From: Stieleria magnilauensis
GTDB taxonomy: Bacteria; Planctomycetota; Planctomycetia; Pirellulales; Pirellulaceae
Length of the DNA stretch: 64,000 nt
NCBI GenBank assembly: GCA_007753675.1
Contig: CP036432.1
Location: forward strand, 1,028,394-1,092,393
Reading direction: 5' to 3'
Part shown: piece after piece, positions 48,972-57,205 of the stretch
Layout: every line of letters begins with the position of its first letter
How positions within the stretch are numbered: the first letter of the stretch is position 1
Program-made: the position numbers and the translations under genes
The notes under the pieces: generated by a model
What the model saw: the letters and a program-made list of their open reading frames with translations, nothing else
What the model was told of the DNA's origin: nothing
The model's database searches: none

Positions 48972-49427
48972 ATGTATCGCTTTATTGCTTGTTCAATCGT
49001 TTTTCTATTGGCAGTTTCGTCAAACGCCGCCGAACCACCGAGTCGCCACCAGGACGAGCTTTGCGAGATCAAACACCTGCTGTCCGATCTCACCCGTCGT
49101 GTTGCCAATCTTGAAAATTCGATTTTGAATCAACAGACGAGTGCGGACGTTTCGATTCACTTCGATCTACTCCGTATTCCGTACAGTTCTGATGACGAAC
49201 GCGAACTAGCACGAACCCAAATTTCGGCCAAGGGGCGCGACACTTACTTCGCGGGACATTTCTCGACAGATGCTGGATGGCGCAATATTTTGGTTGATGA
49301 TTCTTGCGACATCGAATCAGGTGTGGTTCGAACTGCAGCCCTCTCGCTAAAGACCGGGTTAATGAGTGAGATTCTTGACGACGGCAAGGCGTTGTACATC
49401 GTGCATGTGACCAATCGGACTCACTAG
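48972..49427 (+). CDS. Cassette gene: secreted protein of unknown function
   Basis: The 151-aa protein starts MYRFIACSIVFLLAVSSNAAEPP, a clear signal peptide with a cleavage site after the SNA/AA region. GGAGG lies 8 nt upstream of the ATG, which sets the start; a longer frame would begin inside attC. A short helical, coiled-coil-like segment (EIKHLLSDLTRRVANLENSI) precedes a beta-rich part. I do not recognise the family. Confidence 0.75.
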   Translation: MYRFIACSIVFLLAVSSNAAEPPSRHQDELCEIKHLLSDLTRRVANLENSILNQQTSADVSIHFDLLRIPYSSDDERELARTQISAKGRDTYFAGHFSTDAGWRNILVDDSCDIESGVVRTAALSLKTGLMSEILDDGKALYIVHVTNRTH

Positions 49428-49434
49428 GGACGGT

Positions 49435-49521
49435 CAGAACCAGCGGATGCACGTGAGCCGCCGAATTGACTTTATTGAAGTGGTCAGTCGATCGCGGCGG
49501 CCACGTGATCCGTATCGTTAC
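49435..49521 (+). repeat. attC
   Basis: CAGAACCAGCGGATGCACGTG pairs with CACGTGATCCGTATCGTTACG; the inner stem is GCCGCC / GGCGGC. Crossover is at G49517^TTACG. Confidence 0.88.
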
Positions 49522-49938
49522 GTGAAAGAATTGGAATATCGACCGATTCAACGAAGCATAGACAAGTTCCCGAGACGCAAGCCGTCACGCCCACTGAAGT
49601 TCTCAATCGCTCGTTTGCTATTCGCTACTGCAGGCGTCGCGATGGTGATTGCAACGATGCGGACCGTAGTCGCTCGCACGGGCTTGGACGCCCCATACGC
49701 GAGCATTGTTGGTTTCGCATTCGCCGGCGCATTTCTACTGGCATCGCTACGAGGCGACTGGGATCAACTAGGTGCTGCCTGTATACTCTTGTTTCCGACA
49801 TTGCTCGCAGCCGCGTTTGTCCCGGTCGCGATCCCGTTCATCTTGGTTTCCGTCTTCGAGTTTGGGTTCGTAGGTGCATTCATCGAGAATCGTAGACGCA
49901 AAAAATCACCCGGCGCAAAGAAGACGAGAATCACGTAA
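49522..49938 (+). CDS. Cassette gene: small integral membrane protein
   Basis: 138 aa from a GTG start at 49522, the first start codon inside the cassette. After a basic lead (FPRRKPSRPLKFSIARLL), three to four hydrophobic helices follow: LLFATAGVAMVIA, IVGFAFAGAFLLA, AACILLFPTLLAAAF and VAIPFILVSVFEFGFVGAFI. It ends with a Lys/Arg-rich tail (ENRRRKKSPGAKKTRIT). No family is recognised. Confidence 0.65.
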   Translation: MKELEYRPIQRSIDKFPRRKPSRPLKFSIARLLFATAGVAMVIATMRTVVARTGLDAPYASIVGFAFAGAFLLASLRGDWDQLGAACILLFPTLLAAAFVPVAIPFILVSVFEFGFVGAFIENRRRKKSPGAKKTRIT

Positions 49939-50020
49939 CCATGCCGTGCACCGAAGGACGGCTTGCGCGGTTTTTGGAGTGGAAAATCAATCGTCCGTCC
50001 TCGGTGACGGCTGCCGTTCT
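49935..50020 (+). repeat. attC
   Basis: GTAACCATGCCGTGCACCGA pairs with TCGGTGACGGCTGCCGTTC; the inner stem is GGACGG / CCGTCC. It overlaps the stop codon of the preceding gene. Crossover is at G50016^TT. Confidence 0.9.
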
Positions 50021-50034
50021 GCCATTGAAGATGC

Positions 50035-50529
50035 ATGAAACTGTTCGCTGATTTGACAGCTGACGACATTCGCAACCACCCCGTGTGGGAATTCTGCAAT
50101 GACGTTGAATCCAAATTCGGCGACGCAACTGTCATCCGACCGGTGAATGACGTACCGGTTTCCGACCTTGGCAATCGCGTGGTTGGGACGACACTGCAAT
50201 TTGCAAATGGTGACTCCGTTGTTGGCATACTGAGTAACATCGACCTTAACGATCACACGCAAACAGAGCATTTCGTTGCACTGACCTTGTACCGTGATGA
50301 CGGCAAGCTGTTCCATTTGGCCCGGTACCATGACTTCAACATCGACACTCACGGCCCAAACGAATGCGCTGCTTTCTTCGGCCTCGGCATCGCGGACGTC
50401 TTTCCAATCACCTACGATATCGGCTCTGTAGCGATCGGTGTTCCGGCTTCAATTCGTCGCGAGATACACGCTCAGCCGAAGCGACGTCTCGATGACGACG
50501 AGTTGATGCGGATGGCTGTTTCTGGCTGA
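50035..50529 (+). CDS. Cassette gene: soluble protein of unknown function
   Basis: The 164-aa acidic protein starts 18 nt inside the cassette (MKLFADLTADDIRNHPVWEF). It has no signal peptide or membrane helix. The size, acidity and isolated cassette setting resemble immunity-type proteins, but I can name no family. Confidence 0.7.
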   Translation: MKLFADLTADDIRNHPVWEFCNDVESKFGDATVIRPVNDVPVSDLGNRVVGTTLQFANGDSVVGILSNIDLNDHTQTEHFVALTLYRDDGKLFHLARYHDFNIDTHGPNECAAFFGLGIADVFPITYDIGSVAIGVPASIRREIHAQPKRRLDDDELMRMAVSG

Positions 50530-50544
50530 TGCGACCGAAGAAGG

Positions 50545-50627
50545 CAGAACCATCCGATGCAACCGAGCGGCGAAGTCGGACGTTTTAAAGTGGATGATCA
50601 ACCGTCGCCGCCGGCTGATCGGTAACG
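50545..50627 (+). repeat. attC whose crossover end meets an IS110-family element
   Basis: CAGAACCATCCGATGCAACCG pairs with CGGCTGATCGGTAACG; the inner stem is GCGGCG / CGCCGC. Instead of G^TT, the sequence after G50627 is ACTATGAAG, the start of an IS. Confidence 0.82.
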
Positions 50628-52790
50628 ACTATGAAGTCCGACATATGCAAGTGGCGGGTGCCACAATTTTTGGATTTTTAATTCGACATGGTCAGTGGTT
50701 CCTTGGGAGTGTCTTCGTTGGTGAGCGTTGAGGGAGTGGCCGCCTCGCGGTGATTCGTCGTGACGTTTCGACAAGGATGTTGATTAAACGACTATTCGAG
50801 GTGTGAACGCAATTGAACTTCTCGTAGATCCGCACTCGGCGGACTGCGTTCCCTCAGTGGTCCTTACACGGTTCAACCATCATTGATCGGTGGTGTGATT
50901 CCGCGCTGGATGCAGCTTGCCTGGAGGCTTCTTTGACTGGAGGCGTCATTGAGCAGCAAGCTACCTTCCGTCGGTGTGGCACATTCTTTAGGGCGACGTG
51001 TCTGAACCCTCTGCCGATTCGCTGCAGCGAATGGCTCCTATTGCGAAGGTCCAGTGTCAGCTTGTCTCGGTACTCACACACTCGGGTAGGTCTTCTCCTT
51101 GATCGATCGTCTCGGCGAGTCTCGCGGGGGCTCCCCGTCGGCTCGTGATTGGTCTTTGTGGTTGTTGGTGGAACGGGACGTGGTGGGTTTGAAAGCGAGG
51201 AGGTCCGATTCGTTACGCCGGCATCAAGTTGCCAGTCAGCCGGTACTGGTTGTCCTCGTCGCTCGGTGATTGATAAAGCGAGCAGGGCTGATTCGTTACG
51301 CCGATGTCAAACGCATCAGTCACGCGATACTAGCTTTCCTGCTCGCCGTGGCTTGGAACGCGACTTCGTCGCTGACTTGACGGGAGTGGACTTTTTCTTC
51401 GGTTTGGTCGCTTGTGGCGTCGCCTTTTCAGTTCGGCTTGAAGGGTTCGATGACGGACGCGTCTTCTTGTTCGTTGGCTTGGCCTTAGAGGTTTGTTTCG
51501 CATCTTTGGCTTGACGGGCCTCACGGCGCAGTCGGGCTTTACGTTGGTCGCTGTTCTCCTTGGGTTTCATGTTGAGCAGGGACTCCTTCAGCTTGTCTGG
51601 CATTTCGCCATACGACTCGGTGACCTCGACCATCCGTTTCGGTTCCCAGTCCTTTTCGTCACGCAGCATCGCCCAAGCGATCACGGCGATCTTGCGTGCC
51701 AGTGCGATTCCGGCCTTCTTTTTGCGGGTCTTTTGTTTGCCGCAGATTCGTTCGTAGATGCCTTTGGCCCATGGATTGTATCGCAGCGATGCCCACGCAC
51801 ACTCGACAAGGATGGTTCTTGCCAGCGGGTTGCCGCGTTTGGTGATCCGGCCGTTGCGATCGGTCTCGCCGGATTGATACTGACGTGGCACGAGCCCGAA
51901 GTAGGCGGACACTTGGCGTCCATTTTTGAATCGATGGGGGGCGTCGATACAGGCGACGAGGATCTCTGCGGTCCGCGGTCCGACACCTGGAATCGTGCGC
52001 AGGCGCTTGATGCGTTCATCGTTCTTGCCGAGTTCTTCGAGCCTCTTGACGATCGTGTCGAGTTGCTCGGTCAGTGAGTCGAGGATGGTCAACTCGATGT
52101 CGAGCTGGCCTTTCCAGAGTTCATCGGGAGTGCAGTCTTGGATCCCTTTGCGGAACGAATCGATGCGTTTTCGTCCGGTGTGCCAGGCCTTGTCTCCTTT
52201 GTCGATTTCGATCCCATGGTTGACGAACCACGCGCGAATGGTGTTCTTGGTTTTGTTGATTCGGCCGTCGAGCGTCTTTCGATACTTGACCAGTGATCGG
52301 AATTCTCGGTGCTCGGGCGAAGGCATGTGGACGGACTTGAGTTCCCCCATGGCAGCCATACGGGCCAGCTTCAAGGCGTCGTCCTTGTCGGTCTTTCGTT
52401 TGACGTTTGCCCAACGCCAGGCTTCTTCATTGGTCGAACAGACGAGTGTGTTTCGCTCGAAGGACTGCGCCAGATCGTTGATCCATCCGGAAGGCCCGCA
52501 AGATTCCATGACGACCAGATCGGCCAGCCGGCCTTCGTTTTGGAAGACACTCTGCAGGTGTTCGCGTTTGGTAGGCGTCGTGAGGAACGTTTTCTTTCGA
52601 GTTTTTGAATCGTAAACGCAACAAACAGAGTTGAATTTGCCGAGATCAAGGGCGAGAATTTTCATGGTTACTGTGTCCTTGGTTTTGGTGGGTGGAGCGA
52701 ATGTGACTGGCAGTCGCAAGCTGCCAGAATCACGGGTCCGAGTCGCCAGTTTACAAACAAATGACTCCCGCCCACCAAGCCTCGGACTTA
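50628..52790 (-). mobile_element. Second IS110-family element, at an attC crossover point
   Basis: About 2.16 kb with short subterminal inverted repeats AAGTCCGA (50634-50641) and TCGGACTT (52782-52789). The transposase is on the minus strand. About 690 nt of non-coding DNA lie 3' of it (50628-51315) and about 125 nt 5' of it, with a TTGGTGGG/CCCACCAA dyad (52685 / 52771). The 3' long end again fits the IS1111 layout. It contains a direct repeat of about 70-80 nt around 51195-51340 (GATTCGTTACGCCG and surrounding sequence). Confidence 0.72.
51316..52665 (-). CDS. IS110-family transposase with long basic tail
   Basis: The 449-aa protein begins MKILALDLGKFNSVCCVYD. DEDD motifs are LALDLGKFN, VVMESCGPSGW and KRKTDKDDALKLARM. 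The Tnp20 domain has LRTIPGVGPRTAEILVACI and GRQVSAYFGLVPRQYQSG. Family members usually end near residue 370. Here about 80 residues of Lys/Arg/Ser/Pro-rich tail follow (KARLRREARQAKDAKQTSK onwards), possibly RNA-binding or a translational extension into the IS end. Confidence 0.92.
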   Translation of the reverse strand: MKILALDLGKFNSVCCVYDSKTRKKTFLTTPTKREHLQSVFQNEGRLADLVVMESCGPSGWINDLAQSFERNTLVCSTNEEAWRWANVKRKTDKDDALKLARMAAMGELKSVHMPSPEHREFRSLVKYRKTLDGRINKTKNTIRAWFVNHGIEIDKGDKAWHTGRKRIDSFRKGIQDCTPDELWKGQLDIELTILDSLTEQLDTIVKRLEELGKNDERIKRLRTIPGVGPRTAEILVACIDAPHRFKNGRQVSAYFGLVPRQYQSGETDRNGRITKRGNPLARTILVECAWASLRYNPWAKGIYERICGKQKTRKKKAGIALARKIAVIAWAMLRDEKDWEPKRMVEVTESYGEMPDKLKESLLNMKPKENSDQRKARLRREARQAKDAKQTSKAKPTNKKTRPSSNPSSRTEKATPQATKPKKKSTPVKSATKSRSKPRRAGKLVSRD

Positions 52791-52840
52791 CATGGATTCT
52801 TTCGCCGAATGGAATTGCTTGGCCGAATCCGCTTCATCGC

Positions 52841-53122
52841 ATGCCGCACAACGAAGAACTCGTCGCCTTTTCGATCTATATTGTTTTTAGCGGGTTGGCC
52901 GTTCCGCTGGTCGCAAAACTGAACGTTGCGTATCCCAATGCTTCAGCGATACTTCTCGTCTTAATCGCCACGCCAATGCCTTTCTGGGTTGCAGCAATCC
53001 GATACAACATTCACGAGAGGTTGTTTTCCGCGTTGAGATGGCACTTGATGGCATTGGTCGCCGGAGTGCTGATCGCGATCCTCGGCATTGCATTACTGGC
53101 ACTTTGCAACCACGTGGTCTAA
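52841..53122 (+). CDS. Cassette gene: three-helix membrane protein
   Basis: The 93-aa protein begins MPHNEELVAFSIYIVFSG. Three hydrophobic helices (FSIYIVFSGLAVPLV; ASAILLVLIATPMPFWVAA; LMALVAGVLIAILGIALLAL) fill most of it. The longer frame upstream runs through the IS end and is rejected. No family recognised. I see no canonical attC between this and the next gene. Confidence 0.65.
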   Translation: MPHNEELVAFSIYIVFSGLAVPLVAKLNVAYPNASAILLVLIATPMPFWVAAIRYNIHERLFSALRWHLMALVAGVLIAILGIALLALCNHVV

Positions 53123-53243
53123 ACACTGCGTCCGTGATCAACCAGTTCTTGATTGCATGCGACGGCATGAATTAAGATTGATGTCATCGGGTGGACTGAT
53201 CGACACGACAAGTCTCGGCGAACCAAGGGGTACCACTGAAATC

Positions 53244-53777
53244 ATGACTCCGCTCGACGTCTCAACGATACTTGGCAACAAAACTCGTCCGTGGTTTCAC
53301 GTTTGCCAATTGAGCATTGGCCGACAGGCCGCAGCAGAATTCTTCGATGTCGATGCCGTTGCTGCAGACGAACCCGGATTAGGTGATGGCGACTATTGGG
53401 CCGTCAAATTTGACTGCGGACTCAAACTTGCATTCGAGTTTTTTCACTGGAGCAAAGGTGGATCGGTGTTTGCGGACCTTCCCTGCTCCCAGCATGCTCG
53501 CCGCCATTTACGTCACTGGGACTCTGAACTCGTTGACGTACCTCGTGACATGCAAGAGCCTGATCGTGGCGCGATGATCGAGCGGTTCGCCGGCGAAATG
53601 CCAGAGCTGCTTGAACTTGATGCCTTTCAAGTTTGGCGACAGGGTGACGATGGCAATCAGGTGAAGATTGGTATGCCGACAACCAAGCGCGACGCAGATT
53701 GTTGGGTCGCGGAATTTGAATCACACCACCACAAACAGATATACTGGGCATCCCGGTGCGTCAGCGCTTCAACGTGA
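53244..53777 (+). CDS. Cassette gene: soluble protein of unknown function
   Basis: 177 aa from MTPLDVSTILGNKTRPWFHV. The segment GDYWAVKFDCGLKLAFEFFHW and later ADLPCSQHARRHLRHW are distinctive, but I can name no family; the size and style are immunity-like. The start is the ATG after a weak GAAATC. It lacks a detectable attC in front, perhaps because of rearrangement with the upstream IS. Confidence 0.65.
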   Translation: MTPLDVSTILGNKTRPWFHVCQLSIGRQAAAEFFDVDAVAADEPGLGDGDYWAVKFDCGLKLAFEFFHWSKGGSVFADLPCSQHARRHLRHWDSELVDVPRDMQEPDRGAMIERFAGEMPELLELDAFQVWRQGDDGNQVKIGMPTTKRDADCWVAEFESHHHKQIYWASRCVSAST

Positions 53778-53789
53778 CGCATAAGAGGG

Positions 53790-53878
53790 CAGAACAATGC
53801 CGTGCCCACGGAGCACGGCTTGCAAGGTTTCGCAAATGGAAAGTGGTCTCTCCATGCCCGGTGACGGCTGCCGTTCTG
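53790..53878 (+). repeat. attC
   Basis: CAGAACAATGCCGTGCCCACGG pairs with CCCGGTGACGGCTGCCGTTCTG. Crossover is at G53873^TT. Confidence 0.88.
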
Positions 53879-53883
53879 GCAAG

Positions 53884-54603
53884 ATGAGTGCTGCACTGAA
53901 TCCCTACGCTCCGCCACAAACCTTGAGCACCGACCTCCGGTCGTTTGGCTCACGGTATCGCGTCGATAATTCCAGAACTACGATTCGTGAGTTCCAGAAC
54001 TTATCCGGCAGACCAATCATAGGAGCAATCGTCTGGTTAGCAGCGCGAGCCGGATTGACAGAGCTCAATGGACAGATAATTGACGGCCCCAAGGCATTAG
54101 CTGAGGACCAATGCGAAGTTGATGATCTCCACGATCCTGTTCGCAGTCACCTGCTATCAGTCTGCGATTCTGCCCGGACGCTTGGTTTTCATTCGCCCGT
54201 TTACTCAGTGTCAAACTCAACGGGTGTTGAGGTTCACGGCGGAGCCATACGGATGTTGCATGACACCGGACGATCGTTTCTTCAGATACTCGCTTCCGCC
54301 TCGGGCACATTAATGCAAGGCTACGAGATAATCGTGTCTGCAAAATCAACACCTGCATCCGTGTTTTCGACTACAAACGGCCCACCGAACTACAATTTGT
54401 CTGATGGGGTAACAGCGCGCCGGCATCTGGGGGCAACGCTGAATGAGTTGCTCGACTACCACAACGAAATGACCGACCAAATCAACGACCTGATGATGTT
54501 TCGGTCATTTGTGGACGCTGGGGCAGTCATGGACCACCTTTCGACGTTATACTATCGTGACAAAATCGCCCGTGGGATATTCGTGGAAGAGCCAGAACCA
54601 TGA
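53884..54603 (+). CDS. Cassette gene: protein of unknown function
   Basis: The 239-aa protein begins MSAALNPYAPPQTLSTDLRS; N-terminal NPYAPP is common in planctomycete proteins. A hydrophobic stretch (GRPIIGAIVWLAARAGL) lies near residues 45-60. The rest is mixed alpha/beta with GATLNELLDYHNEMTDQIND near the end. No family recognised. The stop codon lies inside the following attC arm. Confidence 0.7.
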   Translation: MSAALNPYAPPQTLSTDLRSFGSRYRVDNSRTTIREFQNLSGRPIIGAIVWLAARAGLTELNGQIIDGPKALAEDQCEVDDLHDPVRSHLLSVCDSARTLGFHSPVYSVSNSTGVEVHGGAIRMLHDTGRSFLQILASASGTLMQGYEIIVSAKSTPASVFSTTNGPPNYNLSDGVTARRHLGATLNELLDYHNEMTDQINDLMMFRSFVDAGAVMDHLSTLYYRDKIARGIFVEEPEP

Positions 54604-54605
54604 CA
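54593..54605 (+). repeat. attC left-arm fragment, cut by a group II intron
   Basis: CAGAACCATGACA is the left end of an attC that resumes at 55362 with TGCACCGGAG. Joined, they read CAGAACCATGACATGCACCG, a canonical arm like CAGAACCATGAAATGCACGG at 48833. Confidence 0.85.
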
Positions 54606-55361
54606 ATCGGGATAGGGGTCCGGATCGCTCCGGAACCCCTCCCACACCACCGGACATGCGGGTCCGCATCCGGCGGTTGAGCACGAGTTTCAAATCTTCG
54701 CGTTGCCGCGAAGACTTGGGGCCATTGAATCACGACCAGCGCCGCAACTGGTTGACCGCCATACGGCGATTTGTCTCCGAAGAGACAACAGCACGAGCTA
54801 CCCACGATACGTACTTGCTCGTTCCCTTCGGGACTTCGCCGGCCACAAGGGTCCGCTACGATGCCCTCTGCTGACTTCCAGTCGGCACCGAGTCACTTTC
54901 GAATGCACGGCCCTGGCTTTCGGGCAAGCCCTACTCCCAGGTACGCCAACTGGATCTCCCCAGATAAGAACGCGATCTGTCCCTGCCCAAGCTCCCCATT
55001 TACCTACGCCCAGAGCTTTTTCAAGGCATCCGCCTGGCTTCCGGTTCGGCTTCGCGGTCAGCAGCCAGCTGGAACGCTTTGGGTCGCTCTGCGACGGGCC
55101 TGGAGTCGTCGGCCTCGTATGAGGTTTCTGTTCGTAACAACCGCAGGTCTTGGCGAGCATGTGGTCAACGGCGTGATTCAGGTTGACACTTACGCACACA
55201 TTCCTAGGCTTCCTCTCCACGGTCTGTTGCTTCGCCGCAGTTGCCCTCGCCTCGTACTGTCTTTCGTTAGAGATTCATTTGGTATACTGACTCCAAGAAA
55301 GTAACCGGAACTAAGTACAGGGGACTTGCACCCCACAAGATCACGCTCATGCTGGACGTAC
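54606..55361 (-). mobile_element. ORF-less group II intron inserted antisense in attC
   Basis: On the minus strand this 756-nt unit begins GTACGTCCAGCATGAGCGTG (consensus GTGCG...), followed by GGGGTGCAAGTCCCC typical of domain I. It contains GAAGTCAGCAGAGGGCAT and CCGAAGGGAACGAGC of the domain II/III region. It ends with a domain V hairpin (CCGCCGGATGCGGACCCGCA then TGTCCGGTGG), the linker GTGGGAGGG, a domain VI hairpin (GGTTCCGGAGCGATCCGGACC) and a terminal CTATCCCGAT. No reverse transcriptase is encoded; domain IV is a short hairpin region. Deleting it restores a canonical attC arm. It would need a maturase in trans. Confidence 0.82.
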
Positions 55362-55434
55362 TGCACCGGAGAACGCGAGCTGGGCGGATTGAAGTTGAGA
55401 ATCTTTCGCGCGTTCCCGGTGACGCGTGCCGTTA
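55362..55434 (+). repeat. attC right part after the intron
   Basis: TGCACCGGAGAACGCGAG pairs with CGCGCGTTCCCGGTGACG and ends GTGCCGTTATT. Crossover is at G55431^TT. Confidence 0.87.
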
Positions 55435-55435
55435 T

Positions 55436-55819
55436 TTGGCAGAGAAACGATTGGACCACACATTGCCGCAATCTGATTGGGAGGCCGACATTCGGGCAGA
55501 GTTCCCAGATTGGCAAACAGATGCTGCCGTTGAACGGTGGCCTGCTATCAAGGAATCACTCCACGTAGGACAATCCGTGACTGGCAACGTCATATCACGC
55601 GCACCATTCGGTGTATGGCTCGACATTTCCGTCAAACAACCGGCGCTTCTGCTGGTCGTGAATGTGGACGGTGCAAACAAGAAAGGTATATCATTTGCCG
55701 ACTATCCGCAGATCGGAATTGAACTGACGGCACGGATCAATGCTCTTGGTGACAAGGGCGAAATTGGACTCACTCAACAAAATCCAGACAGGATGATCGA
55801 GGGCGAGGAAGCCAAATAA
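55436..55819 (+). CDS. Cassette gene: S1-like RNA-binding domain protein
   Basis: 127 aa from a TTG at the cassette start (AEKRLDHTLPQSDWEAD). The second half has an OB/S1-like pattern: HVGQSVTGNVISRAPFGVWL, then VDGANKKGISFADYPQIG and GEIGLTQQN. This suggests a single S1 domain that may bind RNA or the ribosome. The longer upstream frame comes from attC and the intron and is rejected. Confidence 0.6.
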   Translation: MAEKRLDHTLPQSDWEADIRAEFPDWQTDAAVERWPAIKESLHVGQSVTGNVISRAPFGVWLDISVKQPALLLVVNVDGANKKGISFADYPQIGIELTARINALGDKGEIGLTQQNPDRMIEGEEAK

Positions 55820-55902
55820 CCAAGCCGTGAACTGGCGCACTCATTCACGCGGCAACTGAATTCAAAGCCTTCCGTTCGTGCCCGGTTACGGCAGGCGTTC
55901 GT
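55813..55902 (+). repeat. attC
   Basis: AAATAACCAAGCCGTGAACTGG pairs with CCCGGTTACGGCAGGCGTTC. Crossover is at G55897^TT. It contains the stop codon of the upstream gene. Confidence 0.82.
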
Positions 55903-55923
55903 CCGCTCAAGTGCCTACATTGA

Positions 55924-56385
55924 ATGACCGTCGAATCGAATTTCCGTCAATACTTGACTGATGCGGGGGTGCGATGGTCCCTACTCGATTCCGCTGCTGC
56001 GATCGACGCCGAGCGGAGGTGGCGAGACGTTTATGGTCAGACGTTTGTTGAGCGTTCGCGTGTGAAGACCGGGGCGAAGGCGGACAATGAATATCGGATG
56101 GAACTAAGTGCCGCGTACCTAATCGTGCCCTTCACGTCCGGTGTCAACGGACTTCCCGTTCATGTGCTGCATCGCCGCCTCAGCGCGTACGAATGCAACG
56201 GCCCACTTGTCGACTTTTCCAGTTTCCACGATGTAGAACTGTTTGTATCGCCTTTCGACTACGAATGGACGATGGTGTACACTCACGAGGATCACGCATG
56301 CGGCGGCCCTTACTTCCATCGCCGAGAATGGATCAACGCGGACGAACCAGGCGATGCACCCAAGTCGCGGAGTCGGCGTTTTTGA
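55924..56385 (+). CDS. Cassette gene: DUF4275 family protein, C terminus encoded by attC
   Basis: The 153-aa protein begins MTVESNFRQYLTDAGVRWSL. The C-terminal core FVSPFDYEWTMVYTHEDHACGGPYF is characteristic of DUF4275, small immunity-like proteins of unknown function. The last 13-14 residues (PGDAPKSRSRRF) are encoded by the attC left arm, so cassette exchange would not change them, but they are unlikely to be functional. Confidence 0.78.
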   Translation: MTVESNFRQYLTDAGVRWSLLDSAAAIDAERRWRDVYGQTFVERSRVKTGAKADNEYRMELSAAYLIVPFTSGVNGLPVHVLHRRLSAYECNGPLVDFSSFHDVELFVSPFDYEWTMVYTHEDHACGGPYFHRREWINADEPGDAPKSRSRRF

Positions 56386-56429
56386 CAGTTGAAAATCTTT
56401 CGCCGCGACTGGGTGATCGCGGTCGTTCA
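56341..56429 (+). repeat. attC
   Basis: CGAACCAGGCGATGCACCCAAG pairs with CTGGGTGATCGCGGTCGTTC; the inner stem is GTCGCGG / CCGCGAC. Crossover is at G56425^TT. Confidence 0.88.
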
Positions 56430-57171
56430 CGCCGCTGACCGACGCCTGACGGCAGTGCCGATTTCTCTTTCGTGTGTTTGGCGTGTTTCGTGGTTCCCTC
56501 TTCTGCGATGTTCTCAGCATCGTCCAAAACCTGAAATTCAGGCAGCGACTGGTGCGCTCGAAGTGCGCGCAACGGATTTCATCAGACCTCCGTTTCCTGG
56601 GATTCGCTTCTGATGTCATCGTTCGACAGGTACGCGGTCGACTGGGCCGAACGAAAAGAACCGATGGCTGAAATGGTGACCTCTCAGTGTTTGCCGAGTC
56701 CAACGGAATCGATGGATCGTCTTTGGTTGGTTGGGCGATGTGTCTTAGGCCCGGAGGGCCGATAGAGTATTTGCCGGTGGTGTCAGCCACCGGGGATGGA
56801 TTCCATACAACGCTCAAGGCCCAGCGGGCCGACACAGTAATCGGGGTTTGAGCGTTCCCGGGCGGCTAAGAGAACAATTGTGTCGGCCCTTCAGGCCTTT
56901 GTACTTCATTGCCCTAAAAACCGGTGGCTGACACCACCGGCAAACACTGTGCCAGCCCTCCGGGCTTCATCGTACCTGTCCAGCGAAAACAAGTCTGAGC
57001 CAGACACCTCGAATTTCCATCGGCGATTCCAATCGAGTACATTGGCCCCCAGCGATGATGGTTCAAACTGTCGTCGTGGCCGGACGCGTGAACCAAGTGG
57101 TGCACCGCAGTCGGCGAGTCAAGTTTGTTTTGAGTTCCGGTCCATCGCGCCGACGCGGTGACCACAGGACG
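56426..57171 (+). other. Gene-less recurrent cassette, copy 2, with REP insertion
   Basis: This starts TTCACGCCGCTGACCGACGCC and ends like copies 1 and 3. A foreign block at about 56640-57000 carries a perfect 23-nt inverted pair (56771-56793 and 56921-56943, built on TTGCCGGTGGTGTCAGCC) and GGCCCGGAGGGCC / GCCCTTCAGGCC motifs, a REP-like family. It replaces the CACGCAAAGTCGCC block seen in the other copies. Length is 746 nt. No supported gene. Confidence 0.72.
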
Positions 57172-57175
57172 TTCC
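57088..57175 (+). repeat. attC of recurrent cassette copy 2
   Basis: GTGAACCAAGTGGTGCACCG pairs with CGCGGTGACCACAGGACGTTC; the inner stem is GTCGGCG / CGCCGAC. Crossover is at G57171^TT. Confidence 0.88.
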
Positions 57176-57205
57176 CCGACCGAATGGCAGTATTGAATAC
57201 GCTTC

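Noticed and set aside
52631-52840. N-terminal extension of the membrane protein at 52841
   Set aside because: It runs through the IS110 5' end; the internal ATG gives a compact three-helix protein.
53123-53243. Possible attC between the genes at 53122 and 53244
   Set aside because: Only weak complementarity (GATCAA/TTGAT) is found, with no GAAC or G^TT boxes.
54771-55304. Reading frames of 177 aa (plus) and 140 aa (minus) in the intron region
   Set aside because: The DNA is explained by group II intron RNA structure; neither frame resembles a reverse transcriptase or any protein.
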